Source: an uncultured bacterium (GTDB lineage Bacteria; DUMJ01). Taken from it: a stretch of 32,339 bases of DNA. Positions 8,790 through 16,296 of the stretch are shown here, piece after piece. A program made the translations under genes and the position numbers. A model generated the notes under the pieces. The model made no database searches. It saw only the letters and a program-made list of their open reading frames with translations, and had not been told where the DNA came from. The stretch spans positions 1 to 32,339 of the forward strand of contig CALGNK010000057.1 of NCBI GenBank assembly GCA_937958695.1, given 5' to 3'. Position 1 is the stretch's first letter; the number at the start of each line of letters is the position of its first letter.

Positions 8790-9679
8790 GAGTTGCTAAT
8801 TTTTATCTCCTCTTTTAGCGTTTCCAAATATACTTTAGTAAGGAAGATAGTTAGAAAGTACCTTTTATAGTTAAAACTCTTATTAGAATTTAAAATTTTG
8901 ACTACTCTCTTTTCGTTTACATATCCAAAGCCTGTAAGTATCTGGTTTAGAGCCATATGAAAAGATGTATTCTGAATCATAAGTCTGACCTCAAAGGTTG
9001 GATATTTTTTGTAAAGATAGATTGCACTCTTAGCTCGCTCCTTTTCCTTTTCTATAAGAGTTTTAAGGCTATTCTCATTAGGTAGGGGCTGATAATGGTA
9101 CCCTACTGCTTCTGAGGCTTTGATAGACTTTATTTTTGAAGTTTTAAGTTTTAAACCAAAGTCTATATCTTCCCACCCATACACATTAAATACCTCGTCA
9201 AATCCTCCGACTTTAAGAAATAATTCTCTAGGTATAGATGCATTTCCAGAGGCAAAGTAGGCATTAGAGAAGTCTAATATGGAACCTTTGTTAGATAGTT
9301 TAGCATCTATCTCTGATATGGCTATTACTGGTCCAACTGCTACAACTCCCTCTGGATGGTTCTTATGAGCTTCTACATGAATACTTATAAAATTTGGAAG
9401 AACAAATATATCACTATCTATAAATATTATTAAATCCCCTTCGCTCTCCTTTACTCCGAGGTTTCTACAGAAGGCTGGTCCTTTTCTTTCGGATAGGGAG
9501 ATAAATCTGAAATTTCTATTACTTGAGAACCTCTTTAAAATTTCTCTAGTATTATCCTCGCTTCCATCATCTACCACTATTACTTCGTATTGAGGATAAT
9601 CTTGATTTAAAATGTACTCTATGCATCTAGAAACTATATTTTCTCTATTTCTAGTAGGGATAATTACACTGGCCTTCAT
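8783..9679 (-). CDS. Family 2 glycosyltransferase
   Basis: A 298-residue GT-A fold transferase. It has the nucleotide-sugar-binding N-terminus ASVIIPTRNREN, a VVDDGS segment, the metal-binding DSD in IIFIDSDIF, and the acceptor-side GWEDIDFGLKLK. This is the layout of GT2 enzymes that build polysaccharides or glycolipids. The frame extends upstream to 9781, but the extra 34 codons have no domain, so I start at the ATG (minus strand, 9677-9679) directly before the first beta strand. There is no Shine-Dalgarno site. An extended -10 ends 9 nt before the ATG, so the mRNA may be nearly leaderless. It is divergent from the aminotransferase/reductase fusion gene. Acceptor and sugar are unknown. Confidence 0.87.
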   Translation of the reverse strand: MKASVIIPTRNRENIVSRCIEYILNQDYPQYEVIVVDDGSEDNTREILKRFSSNRNFRFISLSERKGPAFCRNLGVKESEGDLIIFIDSDIFVLPNFISIHVEAHKNHPEGVVAVGPVIAISEIDAKLSNKGSILDFSNAYFASGNASIPRELFLKVGGFDEVFNVYGWEDIDFGLKLKTSKIKSIKASEAVGYHYQPLPNENSLKTLIEKEKERAKSAIYLYKKYPTFEVRLMIQNTSFHMALNQILTGFGYVNEKRVVKILNSNKSFNYKRYFLTIFLTKVYLETLKEEIKISNSG

Positions 9680-9688
9680 TTGTAATCT

Positions 9689-9697
9689 ATTATAACA
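9689..9697 (-). promoter_or_regulatory. Extended -10 promoter of the glycosyltransferase
   Basis: On the minus strand TGTTATAAT (TGN plus perfect TATAAT) ends 9 nt before the ATG. Transcription would start only about 2-4 nt before the start codon. No good -35 is visible 16-18 nt upstream, as is allowed for extended -10 promoters. Confidence 0.5.
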
Positions 9698-9773
9698 TAA
9701 TATTGAGGTTTGTATTAGGTTCTTATTTTTGATAGAATAAATTGAAACAGGTTTTACAGGAGGAAGATTAAAG

Positions 9774-12314
9774 TTGAGCAATACTAGATATATTAATCCT
9801 TATTTGAATAGAATGCTTGAATTTATAAGGTTAGATAAAGTATTTGTAAGAGGCGAAGGAAATTATCTTTATGACGAAGATAACGTCTGCTATTTAGATT
9901 TTATTTCATCTTTTGGGGCTTCACCGTTTGGATTTAATCATCCGGAGATATGGGAGATTCTAGAAAAAATAAGAAAGGAATCTATTCCAGCTATTGTTCA
10001 GGCTTCTATCTCTAGATATCAAGAAAGGATAGCAGAAAGATTAATTGAGCTAGCTCCTAAAGGGTTTAAATATGTTGTATTTGCCAATTCTGGGACAGAG
10101 GCGGTTGAAATAACTATAAAGTTAGTCTTTTTGTTGACTGGTAAAGATAGGTTAATAATTGCTAAAGGTGGGTATCACGGTATACAGAATGGGAAATTCA
10201 CATATATACCTTATGGAGATATAGAAGCTCTAGAGAAAGAATTAGAGGAAAATGCTAAGTTTTATGCTGGTTTTATGGTAGAACCCATACAGGGAGAAGG
10301 AGGCATAATCTTACCTCCAGAAGATTATCTATCTAAAGTTAGATCTCTCTGCCATAAGTATAACGTTGTATTTATACTAGATGAGATACAAACTGGCTTG
10401 GGTAGGATTGGATCTATTTTTTCGTGTGAAGGGAAAAATTTTACCCCAGATATATTACTTATTGGTAAGGTATTAGGTGGAGGGTTATATCCTATAGGAG
10501 CCTGCTTAATTAAAGAGGACTTTTATCCAGAAGGATTTGATCTGAATAATTTTTCTACCTTTGCTGGCAATAATATAGCCTGTATGATAGCTGATAAGGT
10601 GCTTGATATCTTAACAAAAGATAATAGAAGTTTGATATATACAGTGAGTGAAAATGGAGAGAGATTAATTAAAGAATTAATAAAGTTAAAGGCCAAATTC
10701 CCTAATCTTATAAAAGATGTAAGAGGTAGAGGGTATCTATTAGGCATTGAATTAGAAATGGATAAAAGAATTTATCCTCAAAGTATACTAAGTGTTCTTT
10801 CTGAACAGGAGAACTTAGTCCCACTGGTTATTAGTTACCTCTTAAATGAGAAGAAAATAAGATTAGCTCCTACATTAAAGAATAATAGGGTCATAAGATT
10901 AGAGCCTTCATTCGTAACTACATGGAATGAATGTCAGAGAGTTATTGAATCCCTTGAGGATGTTTTTACTATTCTAGACAGAATGGATACTCCAGAGATT
11001 ATACGCCCAATTCTTAACATAAATAGAGAAGAACTCCCAGCGTATAGTCTGAGTGTTGTGAATAGAGAGTCTTGGGATGATATTTCTCCTTCTTTAGAAG
11101 ATGGTCGTTTTGCTTTTTTGGTTCATCCACTTGATCTTGCCAACTATTACGAGTTTGACCCGACCCTTTCGGTACTTCCTAGAGATAAGATAGCTCTCTT
11201 TTCTGAGATTGGGAAGGATTTGATAAAACCCTTTGTTATAGGGAAAGTTAGGTTAGTCTCGGATTGTGGGGCTACTGCTTATGGTGAGTTTATTAACATT
11301 CCTTACACTGCTAAACAGATGCTAGAGACACCTCAAGATAAGATGCTTAAATTGATGGAGGATGCTATTATTCTTGCTATTGATAGAGGTGCAAAGATCC
11401 TTGGACTAGGTGCTTATACATCTGTTGTTACTAGAGGAGGGACATTAATCAAAGGTAAGTATATCCCTCTAACTACAGGTAATAGCTATACTGTAGTAGC
11501 TAGCGTAGATGCGTTAAGACTAGCTTCAGATAAATTGGGAATTAATCTAAGTCAAACTACTGTTAGTGTCATAGGGGCAACTGGATCTATAGGAAGAGCA
11601 CTGGCTATACTTTTGTCTGAAGATGTTTCTAGAATAATTTTAGTTGGAAATCCTTCTCATCCTAAGTCTAGCGTTAGAAGGTTAAGGAAAGTTGGGATGG
11701 ATTTATGTCTAAATATATCTAGAAAATTGGAAGCTGGCTGGAGACCAAGTGATAAAACTATTGGCGATTATCTATCGACTCTCAGTTTTCCCTCCTATGA
11801 CGATATGGATGGTTGGGAAAAGATATTAAATCTACTTGAAGAGAAGGGTTATATAACAATCACTACAGATCTTCCTCTAGCTGTATCTTCTTCTGATATA
11901 ATTGTTACAGCTACTAACAGTCCTAAAGAACTTATAGAACCTGATTATATAAAGTTTGGAGCTATTATATGTGATATTTCTAGACCGCCTAATGTGAGCC
12001 CTTCGATAAAAGAGCTAAGACCAGATGTCTTGGTGATTGATGGAGGGGTTGTAGAGATACCTGGTAGGCCCTCACTAGGTTGGTATTTTGGATTTGAGAG
12101 AGGATTAGCCTATGCTTGTATGGCAGAGACAATGATGTTAGCGCTAGAGAAGAATTATTCGGATATGAGTCTAGGAAGCGACCTTAAAATAGAAGGACTC
12201 AACTATTTTAGAGAATTGGCTAAAAAACATGGATTTAAGATAAGTCAACTGAGGAGTTTTGATAGACCTATTTCTGAAGAAGAATGGGAAAGACTTATAG
12301 CATCTAGACGATAA
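9774..12314 (+). CDS. Fusion of class III aminotransferase and acyl-ACP reductase-like domain
   Basis: An 846-residue two-enzyme fusion. Residues 1 to about 410 are a complete class III (omega/ornithine-type) PLP aminotransferase, with the FANSGTEAVE PLP-phosphate loop, D203 in ILDEIQTGLGR, and the Schiff-base lysine K232 in GKVLGGG. Residues about 444-846 resemble the cyanobacterial long-chain acyl-ACP reductase (AAR). Shared features are FAFLVHP at the start, LTTGNSYTV, a Rossmann GATGSIG at 601-607, IDGGVVEIPG, and YACMAE with C782 aligning to the AAR cysteine that is acylated in catalysis. Relative to AAR there is an insert of roughly 70 residues after the Rossmann start (about 630-700). 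The start is TTG with AGGAGGA 10 nt upstream. The inferred reaction is acyl-ACP or acyl-CoA to aldehyde by the C-terminal half, then aldehyde to primary amine by the N-terminal half. Domain calls are firm; the coupled reaction is a hypothesis. Confidence 0.85.
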   Translation: MSNTRYINPYLNRMLEFIRLDKVFVRGEGNYLYDEDNVCYLDFISSFGASPFGFNHPEIWEILEKIRKESIPAIVQASISRYQERIAERLIELAPKGFKYVVFANSGTEAVEITIKLVFLLTGKDRLIIAKGGYHGIQNGKFTYIPYGDIEALEKELEENAKFYAGFMVEPIQGEGGIILPPEDYLSKVRSLCHKYNVVFILDEIQTGLGRIGSIFSCEGKNFTPDILLIGKVLGGGLYPIGACLIKEDFYPEGFDLNNFSTFAGNNIACMIADKVLDILTKDNRSLIYTVSENGERLIKELIKLKAKFPNLIKDVRGRGYLLGIELEMDKRIYPQSILSVLSEQENLVPLVISYLLNEKKIRLAPTLKNNRVIRLEPSFVTTWNECQRVIESLEDVFTILDRMDTPEIIRPILNINREELPAYSLSVVNRESWDDISPSLEDGRFAFLVHPLDLANYYEFDPTLSVLPRDKIALFSEIGKDLIKPFVIGKVRLVSDCGATAYGEFINIPYTAKQMLETPQDKMLKLMEDAIILAIDRGAKILGLGAYTSVVTRGGTLIKGKYIPLTTGNSYTVVASVDALRLASDKLGINLSQTTVSVIGATGSIGRALAILLSEDVSRIILVGNPSHPKSSVRRLRKVGMDLCLNISRKLEAGWRPSDKTIGDYLSTLSFPSYDDMDGWEKILNLLEEKGYITITTDLPLAVSSSDIIVTATNSPKELIEPDYIKFGAIICDISRPPNVSPSIKELRPDVLVIDGGVVEIPGRPSLGWYFGFERGLAYACMAETMMLALEKNYSDMSLGSDLKIEGLNYFRELAKKHGFKISQLRSFDRPISEEEWERLIASRR

Positions 12315-12753
12315 GGTCTACTATAACGCCCTTTGTTAAAGCCTCTATCCTCAAGATATTTATCTTTCGCCGTATCTCATCTAATCTTTCATTTACAATG
12401 GGATTATCGAAATCTTCTGTACTCTTTAATAGTCTTTCTTCTTGTATTAGTTTTCTAATCTCTCTTTTTATCTCTTCTGTATTATCAGAAAAGATTTCTG
12501 TACTACCCTTATAGTTTCTATCTCTAAATTTTGCCCTAGATTCTCCACCTACAACTATTAGCCTTTTTGTTTCTGGATCTATAGTAAATTTAACCTTTAT
12601 TTCAGCATCTACAATCTCTTTATTAGCATTTAAGGCATATCTTTTGAATACCCTAATGTTTAGCGCTTCATGGGCACAAACTCCAGTTAAGGAATCAAAA
12701 CCTTGATAAAACCTATAAGTAGCACCCTCTCCAGTAAATGTAGTAACTTGCAT
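12304..12753 (-). CDS. Conserved-looking hypothetical protein
   Basis: I do not recognise this 149-residue protein. The N-terminal half looks like beta strands (alternating hydrophobic residues, with AEIKVKFTIDPETKRLIVVGG as the core). The C-terminal half is a charged helical region, EIKREIRKLIQEERLLK and ERLDEIRRKINILRIEAL, possibly a coiled coil. There is one Cys (C26) and no signal peptide. The start has a GGGAGAT site on the minus strand. Its last 11 nt overlap, tail to tail, the end of the aminotransferase/reductase fusion. Normal codon use and a proper ribosome binding site make it a likely real gene. Confidence 0.65.
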   Translation of the reverse strand: MQVTTFTGEGATYRFYQGFDSLTGVCAHEALNIRVFKRYALNANKEIVDAEIKVKFTIDPETKRLIVVGGESRAKFRDRNYKGSTEIFSDNTEEIKREIRKLIQEERLLKSTEDFDNPIVNERLDEIRRKINILRIEALTKGVIVDLIV

Positions 12754-12831
12754 ATGAGATCTCCCAAAAGTATATTACTATAAAATTCTGAAAAAGTGAA
12801 GAGGTTTACTTAATCATTAGGTATCTTTTTG

Positions 12832-12840
12832 TGATATAAT
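12832..12840 (+). promoter_or_regulatory. Extended -10 promoter of the SCIFF operon
   Basis: TGATATAAT, an extended -10 with a perfect TATAAT at 12835-12840. Transcription would start near 12847, giving a leader of about 24 nt with the GGAGGT ribosome binding site before the ATG at 12871. No clear -35. Confidence 0.6.
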
Positions 12841-12870
12841 AAGAAAAATTAAAAATAACGGAGGTAAAGT

Positions 12871-13038
12871 ATGGGAAAACATATTAAGATAATAGTAGAA
12901 TCTTCTATAAACAAGAAAGAGGAAAAGAAGAATTGTCAAGAGTGTCAGACGCCGTGTAGGTCTGCCTGTAAGACTAGCATGACTGTTGGAAATTTGGTTT
13001 GTGAGGTAAAGAAGCCATTAGGAAAGTGGACTTGGTAA
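12871..13038 (+). CDS. scfA: SCIFF ranthipeptide precursor, five-cysteine variant
   Basis: A 55-residue precursor peptide of the SCIFF family (six cysteines in forty-five residues), a ribosomally made peptide crosslinked by a radical SAM enzyme. The leader MGKHIKIIVESS matches the family's usual start, and the core reads CQECQTPCRSACKTSMTVGN. Cysteines are at 22, 25, 29, 33 and 44. The usual fifth cysteine, after CKTS, is Met37 here. The residues equivalent to the thioether crosslink described in clostridial SCIFF (Cys32 to Thr37 there) are both kept, as Cys33 and Thr38. A GGAGGT site precedes the ATG. The maturase gene overlaps its 3' end by 13 nt, so the two are translated together. The role of mature SCIFF is not settled in any organism. 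Confidence 0.92.
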   Translation: MGKHIKIIVESSINKKEEKKNCQECQTPCRSACKTSMTVGNLVCEVKKPLGKWTW

Positions 13039-14324
13039 AGAGAGATTGGCATCTTTTCTCTATTGAAGGAGAGTATTTTTTGTTTAACAGTCTTGGTTCC
13101 CTTTATCAATTGGATGAAGAGGGAACTAAGGCTGTTGAGTCCCTTCTCAAAGGTAAAAAGGATTTTCGCATCTCTCAAGAGGTCTACAGAGAAATAGAAG
13201 AAGTACTATCTTCTTATGGAAACTTTGACATTCAAAGTTATGGTGACTTGACCTTAAAGTCTCTCTGTTTGAATGTTTCTCATTCCTGTAATATGTCTTG
13301 TGATTATTGCTTTACAAGCCATAATTTTATCTCTGATAAGGCTTTGATGGATTTAGAAACAGTATATAAGGCAATAGATTTTTTGATTTACGCTTCGAAG
13401 GATACAAAGAATATAGAGATAGACTTCTTTGGTGGAGAGCCATTATTAAACTTAGAAATTATTAGAGAAGCAAGCATATATGGTAAGAAGAAGGCTATTG
13501 AATCTGGTAAAAATCTGAGGATAACGCTTACTACAAATGGCGTCCTTTTGACAGAGAAGGTTTTAGACCTTTTAGATGAGCTAGATATAAGTATAGTTTT
13601 AAGTATTGATGGAGGGGAAAAGATACATAACAAGCATAGACATTTAATCGGTGGGGAAGATTCTTTTAAGTACATATTGCCTAATGCTTTAGAGCTAGCC
13701 AGAAGAAGAGAATATGGAGGATACTATATAAGGGGTACTTATACTGCGGAGACGATAAAATTTTCTGAGACATTTAAAGAGTTAGTTGACCTAGGATTTA
13801 GATATATATCTCTTGAACCTGTAGTGACAAATGATAAAAGTCTCTCAATAAAGAAGGAGCATATCCCTATTTTGAGGGAAGAATATAGAAAAATAGCTGA
13901 AGAATGTTTGAAGGGTGATATAAAATTCTTTCATTTTGAGTTGCCCTTAGAAGAAGGGGCTTGTATACCGAGATTAGCTAGAGGTTGTGGTGCTGGGGTA
14001 GAGTATATGGCAATAACTCCTACTGGTGAAATATATCCTTGTCATCAATTTGTTGGACATAAACAATTTAAGATGGGTAATATTTACGAAGGAAACCTTA
14101 GTGAAGAATTAAGAGATAGATTTAGAATTCTAAATATGATAGATAGTAAGCCTGCGTGTAGAGATTGCTGGGCTAGATATCTCTGTGGTGGAGGTTGTCT
14201 AGCCAACAATTTTAATATAAATAGTGATATTATGGAGCCTTATGAAGTTGGTTGTGAGATACAAAAGTTAAGAATAGAATATGCCCTATGGTTAAGGGCA
14301 AAAAGAATGGAGGTAAAGGTATGA
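13026..14324 (+). CDS. scfB: Radical SAM SCIFF peptide maturase
   Basis: A 432-residue SPASM-type radical SAM enzyme that forms Cys-to-alpha-carbon thioether crosslinks in SCIFF. The N-terminal region (about 1-80) is a RiPP recognition-like domain. The SAM cluster motif is C88-x3-C92-x2-C95 (CNMSCDYC), followed by DFFGGEPLLN. The C-terminal auxiliary cluster cysteines are in RGCGAG, IYPCHQF and CRDCWARYLCGGGC. Length matches known maturases. It starts at GTG 13026, or possibly TTG 13032, which has GGAAAG about 5 nt upstream; both lie inside the SCIFF gene. Its stop overlaps the next start (ATGA). Assignment is firm because of the adjacent substrate peptide. Confidence 0.95.
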   Translation: MDLVKRDWHLFSIEGEYFLFNSLGSLYQLDEEGTKAVESLLKGKKDFRISQEVYREIEEVLSSYGNFDIQSYGDLTLKSLCLNVSHSCNMSCDYCFTSHNFISDKALMDLETVYKAIDFLIYASKDTKNIEIDFFGGEPLLNLEIIREASIYGKKKAIESGKNLRITLTTNGVLLTEKVLDLLDELDISIVLSIDGGEKIHNKHRHLIGGEDSFKYILPNALELARRREYGGYYIRGTYTAETIKFSETFKELVDLGFRYISLEPVVTNDKSLSIKKEHIPILREEYRKIAEECLKGDIKFFHFELPLEEGACIPRLARGCGAGVEYMAITPTGEIYPCHQFVGHKQFKMGNIYEGNLSEELRDRFRILNMIDSKPACRDCWARYLCGGGCLANNFNINSDIMEPYEVGCEIQKLRIEYALWLRAKRMEVKV

Positions 14325-14938
14325 GGATAAAGGTATTTTTAATTACACTTGTGATTTTGATGTCTTTTAGTAGTTTGGCAAATGCCAGTACTTTGTCTAA
14401 CTGGGGACCAACTGGAATCTCAGAAGTACCAACGGCTTATGTGTTGAATTTTGGTGTGGCAGTAGGTCCTAATATTGGTTTTTATGGAGAGGATACCTTA
14501 ATAAGAGTTCCCATTACTTTAGGCCTTGGTATTGGCATAGAGGTAGGAGTAACTGGACTTTCTCTTTCTTCTTCAACTGATTTAGTCCCTATGTTTCATG
14601 CAAAGTGGAACATTATAGAAGAAAAACCCCTTCTGCCTAGTGTATCTATAGGGGGTCTCTTTGATGTAAATGATTCTATGGGAGGAACATCCTTCTATGT
14701 TGCACTTTCCAAAGGATTAGGAAACTTGAAGGGCCATTTGGGTATAGGGAGCGGGATATATGAAGGTATGTTTGGAGCCTTAGAATTCAAGCTTACTGAT
14801 AATATAGACTTGATAGGTTTTTATAAATCTGAGCAGGCTGGTCTTGCCCTCAATATAAATTTACTATCGCTTTTGAATATCACAGCAACTTACCACGGAG
14901 GAATCATATTCCAAGTTGGAATGAATGTTTCACTGTAG
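14321..14938 (+). CDS. Exported beta-barrel-like protein
   Basis: A 205-residue protein with a clear Sec signal peptide (residues 1 to about 22, MRIKVFLITLVILMSFSS then an ANAS cleavage region). The rest is Gly-rich with alternating hydrophobic residues and no long hydrophobic helix, typical of an outer-membrane beta barrel. The mature N-terminus GPTGISEVPTAYVLNFG resembles the start of YjbH-like and related barrel proteins. An upstream in-frame ATG at 14288 exists, but the GGAGGT at 14309-14314 places the start at 14321, overlapping the maturase stop as ATGA. Translational coupling to the SCIFF maturase suggests joint expression; a functional link is not shown. If it really is a barrel, the organism has an outer membrane. 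Confidence 0.72.
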   Translation: MRIKVFLITLVILMSFSSLANASTLSNWGPTGISEVPTAYVLNFGVAVGPNIGFYGEDTLIRVPITLGLGIGIEVGVTGLSLSSSTDLVPMFHAKWNIIEEKPLLPSVSIGGLFDVNDSMGGTSFYVALSKGLGNLKGHLGIGSGIYEGMFGALEFKLTDNIDLIGFYKSEQAGLALNINLLSLLNITATYHGGIIFQVGMNVSL

Positions 14939-14941
14939 GAT

Positions 14942-15379
14942 ATGAAACAGATACTTGTTATAGATGGCTTAGGTGGAGGTTTAGGAGCCGAAATTATATC
15001 TAGGTTGAAAGGGATATCAAATATAGAAATAATAGCTGTGGGAACTAATTCTTTTGCTACTGGAAATATGTTAAAGGCAGGGGCTAATAAGGGTGCTACT
15101 GGTGAGAATGCTATAAAGATATGTTCTTTAGATGCGGATATTATTGTAGGACCTTGGGGAATAGTTGTACCTAACAGCATGATGGGTGAAATTACTGTTG
15201 GGATAGCAGAAGCTGTGGCTACAAGTAAGGCTATAAAGGTATTGATTCCTGTCTCTCATCCTAGATTTTTCTTGGTTGAGGAGACAGTTTCATCTTTGAA
15301 TAGACTGATAAATCTAGCTATAGAGAAGATTTTGGAGATATTAGATGGAAGATTTAATGCTACTGAAAAGGGCTCCTAA
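14942..15379 (+). CDS. DUF3842 family protein
   Basis: A 145-residue protein of the DUF3842 family, common in anaerobic Clostridia-like bacteria. The N-terminus ILVIDGLGGGLGAEII is a glycine-rich nucleotide-binding-like loop after the first beta strand. Later segments VGTNSFATGNMLKAGA and DIIVGPWGIVVPNSMMGEIT are the conserved core. The fold looks Rossmann-like, but no reaction is known to me. It is the fourth gene of the SCIFF operon, 3 nt after the barrel-like gene, and its end overlaps the DUF2007 gene by 35 nt. Confidence 0.8.
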   Translation: MKQILVIDGLGGGLGAEIISRLKGISNIEIIAVGTNSFATGNMLKAGANKGATGENAIKICSLDADIIVGPWGIVVPNSMMGEITVGIAEAVATSKAIKVLIPVSHPRFFLVEETVSSLNRLINLAIEKILEILDGRFNATEKGS

Positions 15380-15602
15380 TAAAGCAGAAGCAGAGATAAT
15401 AAAGAGTTATTTAGAAAGTAATGGTATATACGTCTTTTTAAAGTCTTCTACTGTTCCTTATGGCGATGGACCAGTTATGGGCATGGGTGGTCCTGTAGAG
15501 ATATGGATCCCCAGAAATTCATTAGAGATAGCGATAGCCTTGTTGGTAAGGAGAGAAATTGAAGAGGGAGGTGGCATCGAAGATGATTCCAATAAGGGAT
15601 AG
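15345..15602 (+). CDS. DUF2007-type putative signal-transducing protein
   Basis: An 85-residue protein with the DUF2007 pattern. It opens with MLLKRAPNKAEAEIIKSYLESNGIYVFLKS, a ferredoxin-like beta-alpha-beta unit, and continues with a hydrophilic loop and IWIPRNSLEIAIALL. Such proteins resemble PII-like or ACT-like small domains, and their ligand is unknown. The start at 15345 has TGGAGAT at good spacing and lies inside the DUF3842 gene. A second ATG at 15357 is possible. The 3' end overlaps the rhomboid gene start by 20 nt. Confidence 0.75.
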   Translation: MEDLMLLKRAPNKAEAEIIKSYLESNGIYVFLKSSTVPYGDGPVMGMGGPVEIWIPRNSLEIAIALLVRREIEEGGGIEDDSNKG

Positions 15603-16284
15603 TATACCCTCAAGGAGATTTCCTATAGTTAATGTGTTACTTATAATAGCTAACTTTATAGCCTTCTTCTATGAGCTTTCTCTTGGAGAAGGATTGGAGA
15701 GATTTATATTTCAGTACGGTATAATTCCAGCAAGATTTATTCAGGATATTGTTAATTTAGGTTCTGTACCTATTAAAGATGTTTTTATCCCTTTCTTTAC
15801 AGCCATATTCTTACATGGTGGATGGTATCATATACTTAGTAATATGTTATATCTTTGGATATTTGGAGATAACGTGGAAGACAGAATGGGTCACTTTACA
15901 TATCTAGTCTTTTATCTCTTCTGTGGTATTACTTCGAGTTTTGCGCATATTTTAACAAATTTATCTTCTCCTATCCCTACAATAGGAGCTAGCGGGGCAG
16001 TCTCAGGTGTATTAGGAGCTTATTTTATAATATTCCCTGAATCTAGAATTATGACTTTACTTCCATTTGGCTTTTTCCTCCATATAGCTGCTATTCCAGC
16101 GTTTCTCTTCTTGGGATTTTGGTTTATCTCTCAGACCCTAAATGGTATTGCTAGCTTAGCAGTAAGAACATATGCAACTACTGGTGGAGTTGCGTGGTGG
16201 GCACATATAGGTGGATTTGTGACTGGTTTTATAGTAGGTATTAGATATAGACGAAGATATCGGCCATATTACTATGGGTGGTAA
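15583..16284 (+). CDS. Rhomboid family intramembrane serine protease
   Basis: A 233-residue polytopic membrane protein with about six or seven hydrophobic segments. The catalytic dyad is visible: Ser137 in GASGAVSG and His208 in HIGGFVTG. The HGGWYHILSNM segment holds the conserved histidine and asparagine of the oxyanion region. Rhomboids cut transmembrane segments of substrates within the cytoplasmic membrane. I start at ATG 15583, preceded by GAGGGAGGTGG, not at the frame's upstream ATG (15559). The proline- and tyrosine-rich cytoplasmic tail (RRRYRPYYYGW) is short. Its substrate is unknown, and operon neighbours do not decide it. Confidence 0.93.
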   Translation: MIPIRDSIPSRRFPIVNVLLIIANFIAFFYELSLGEGLERFIFQYGIIPARFIQDIVNLGSVPIKDVFIPFFTAIFLHGGWYHILSNMLYLWIFGDNVEDRMGHFTYLVFYLFCGITSSFAHILTNLSSPIPTIGASGAVSGVLGAYFIIFPESRIMTLLPFGFFLHIAAIPAFLFLGFWFISQTLNGIASLAVRTYATTGGVAWWAHIGGFVTGFIVGIRYRRRYRPYYYGW

Positions 16285-16296
16285 AAGGAGGAGATA

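Noticed and set aside
9680-9781. 34 extra N-terminal codons of the glycosyltransferase frame
   Set aside because: Not part of the GT-A fold, and would overlap the start of the divergent fusion gene; the ATG at 9679 directly precedes the first beta strand.
14288-14320. Upstream ATG for the barrel-like protein
   Set aside because: It would add a basic extension before the signal peptide; GGAGGT at 14309-14314 points to the ATG at 14321.
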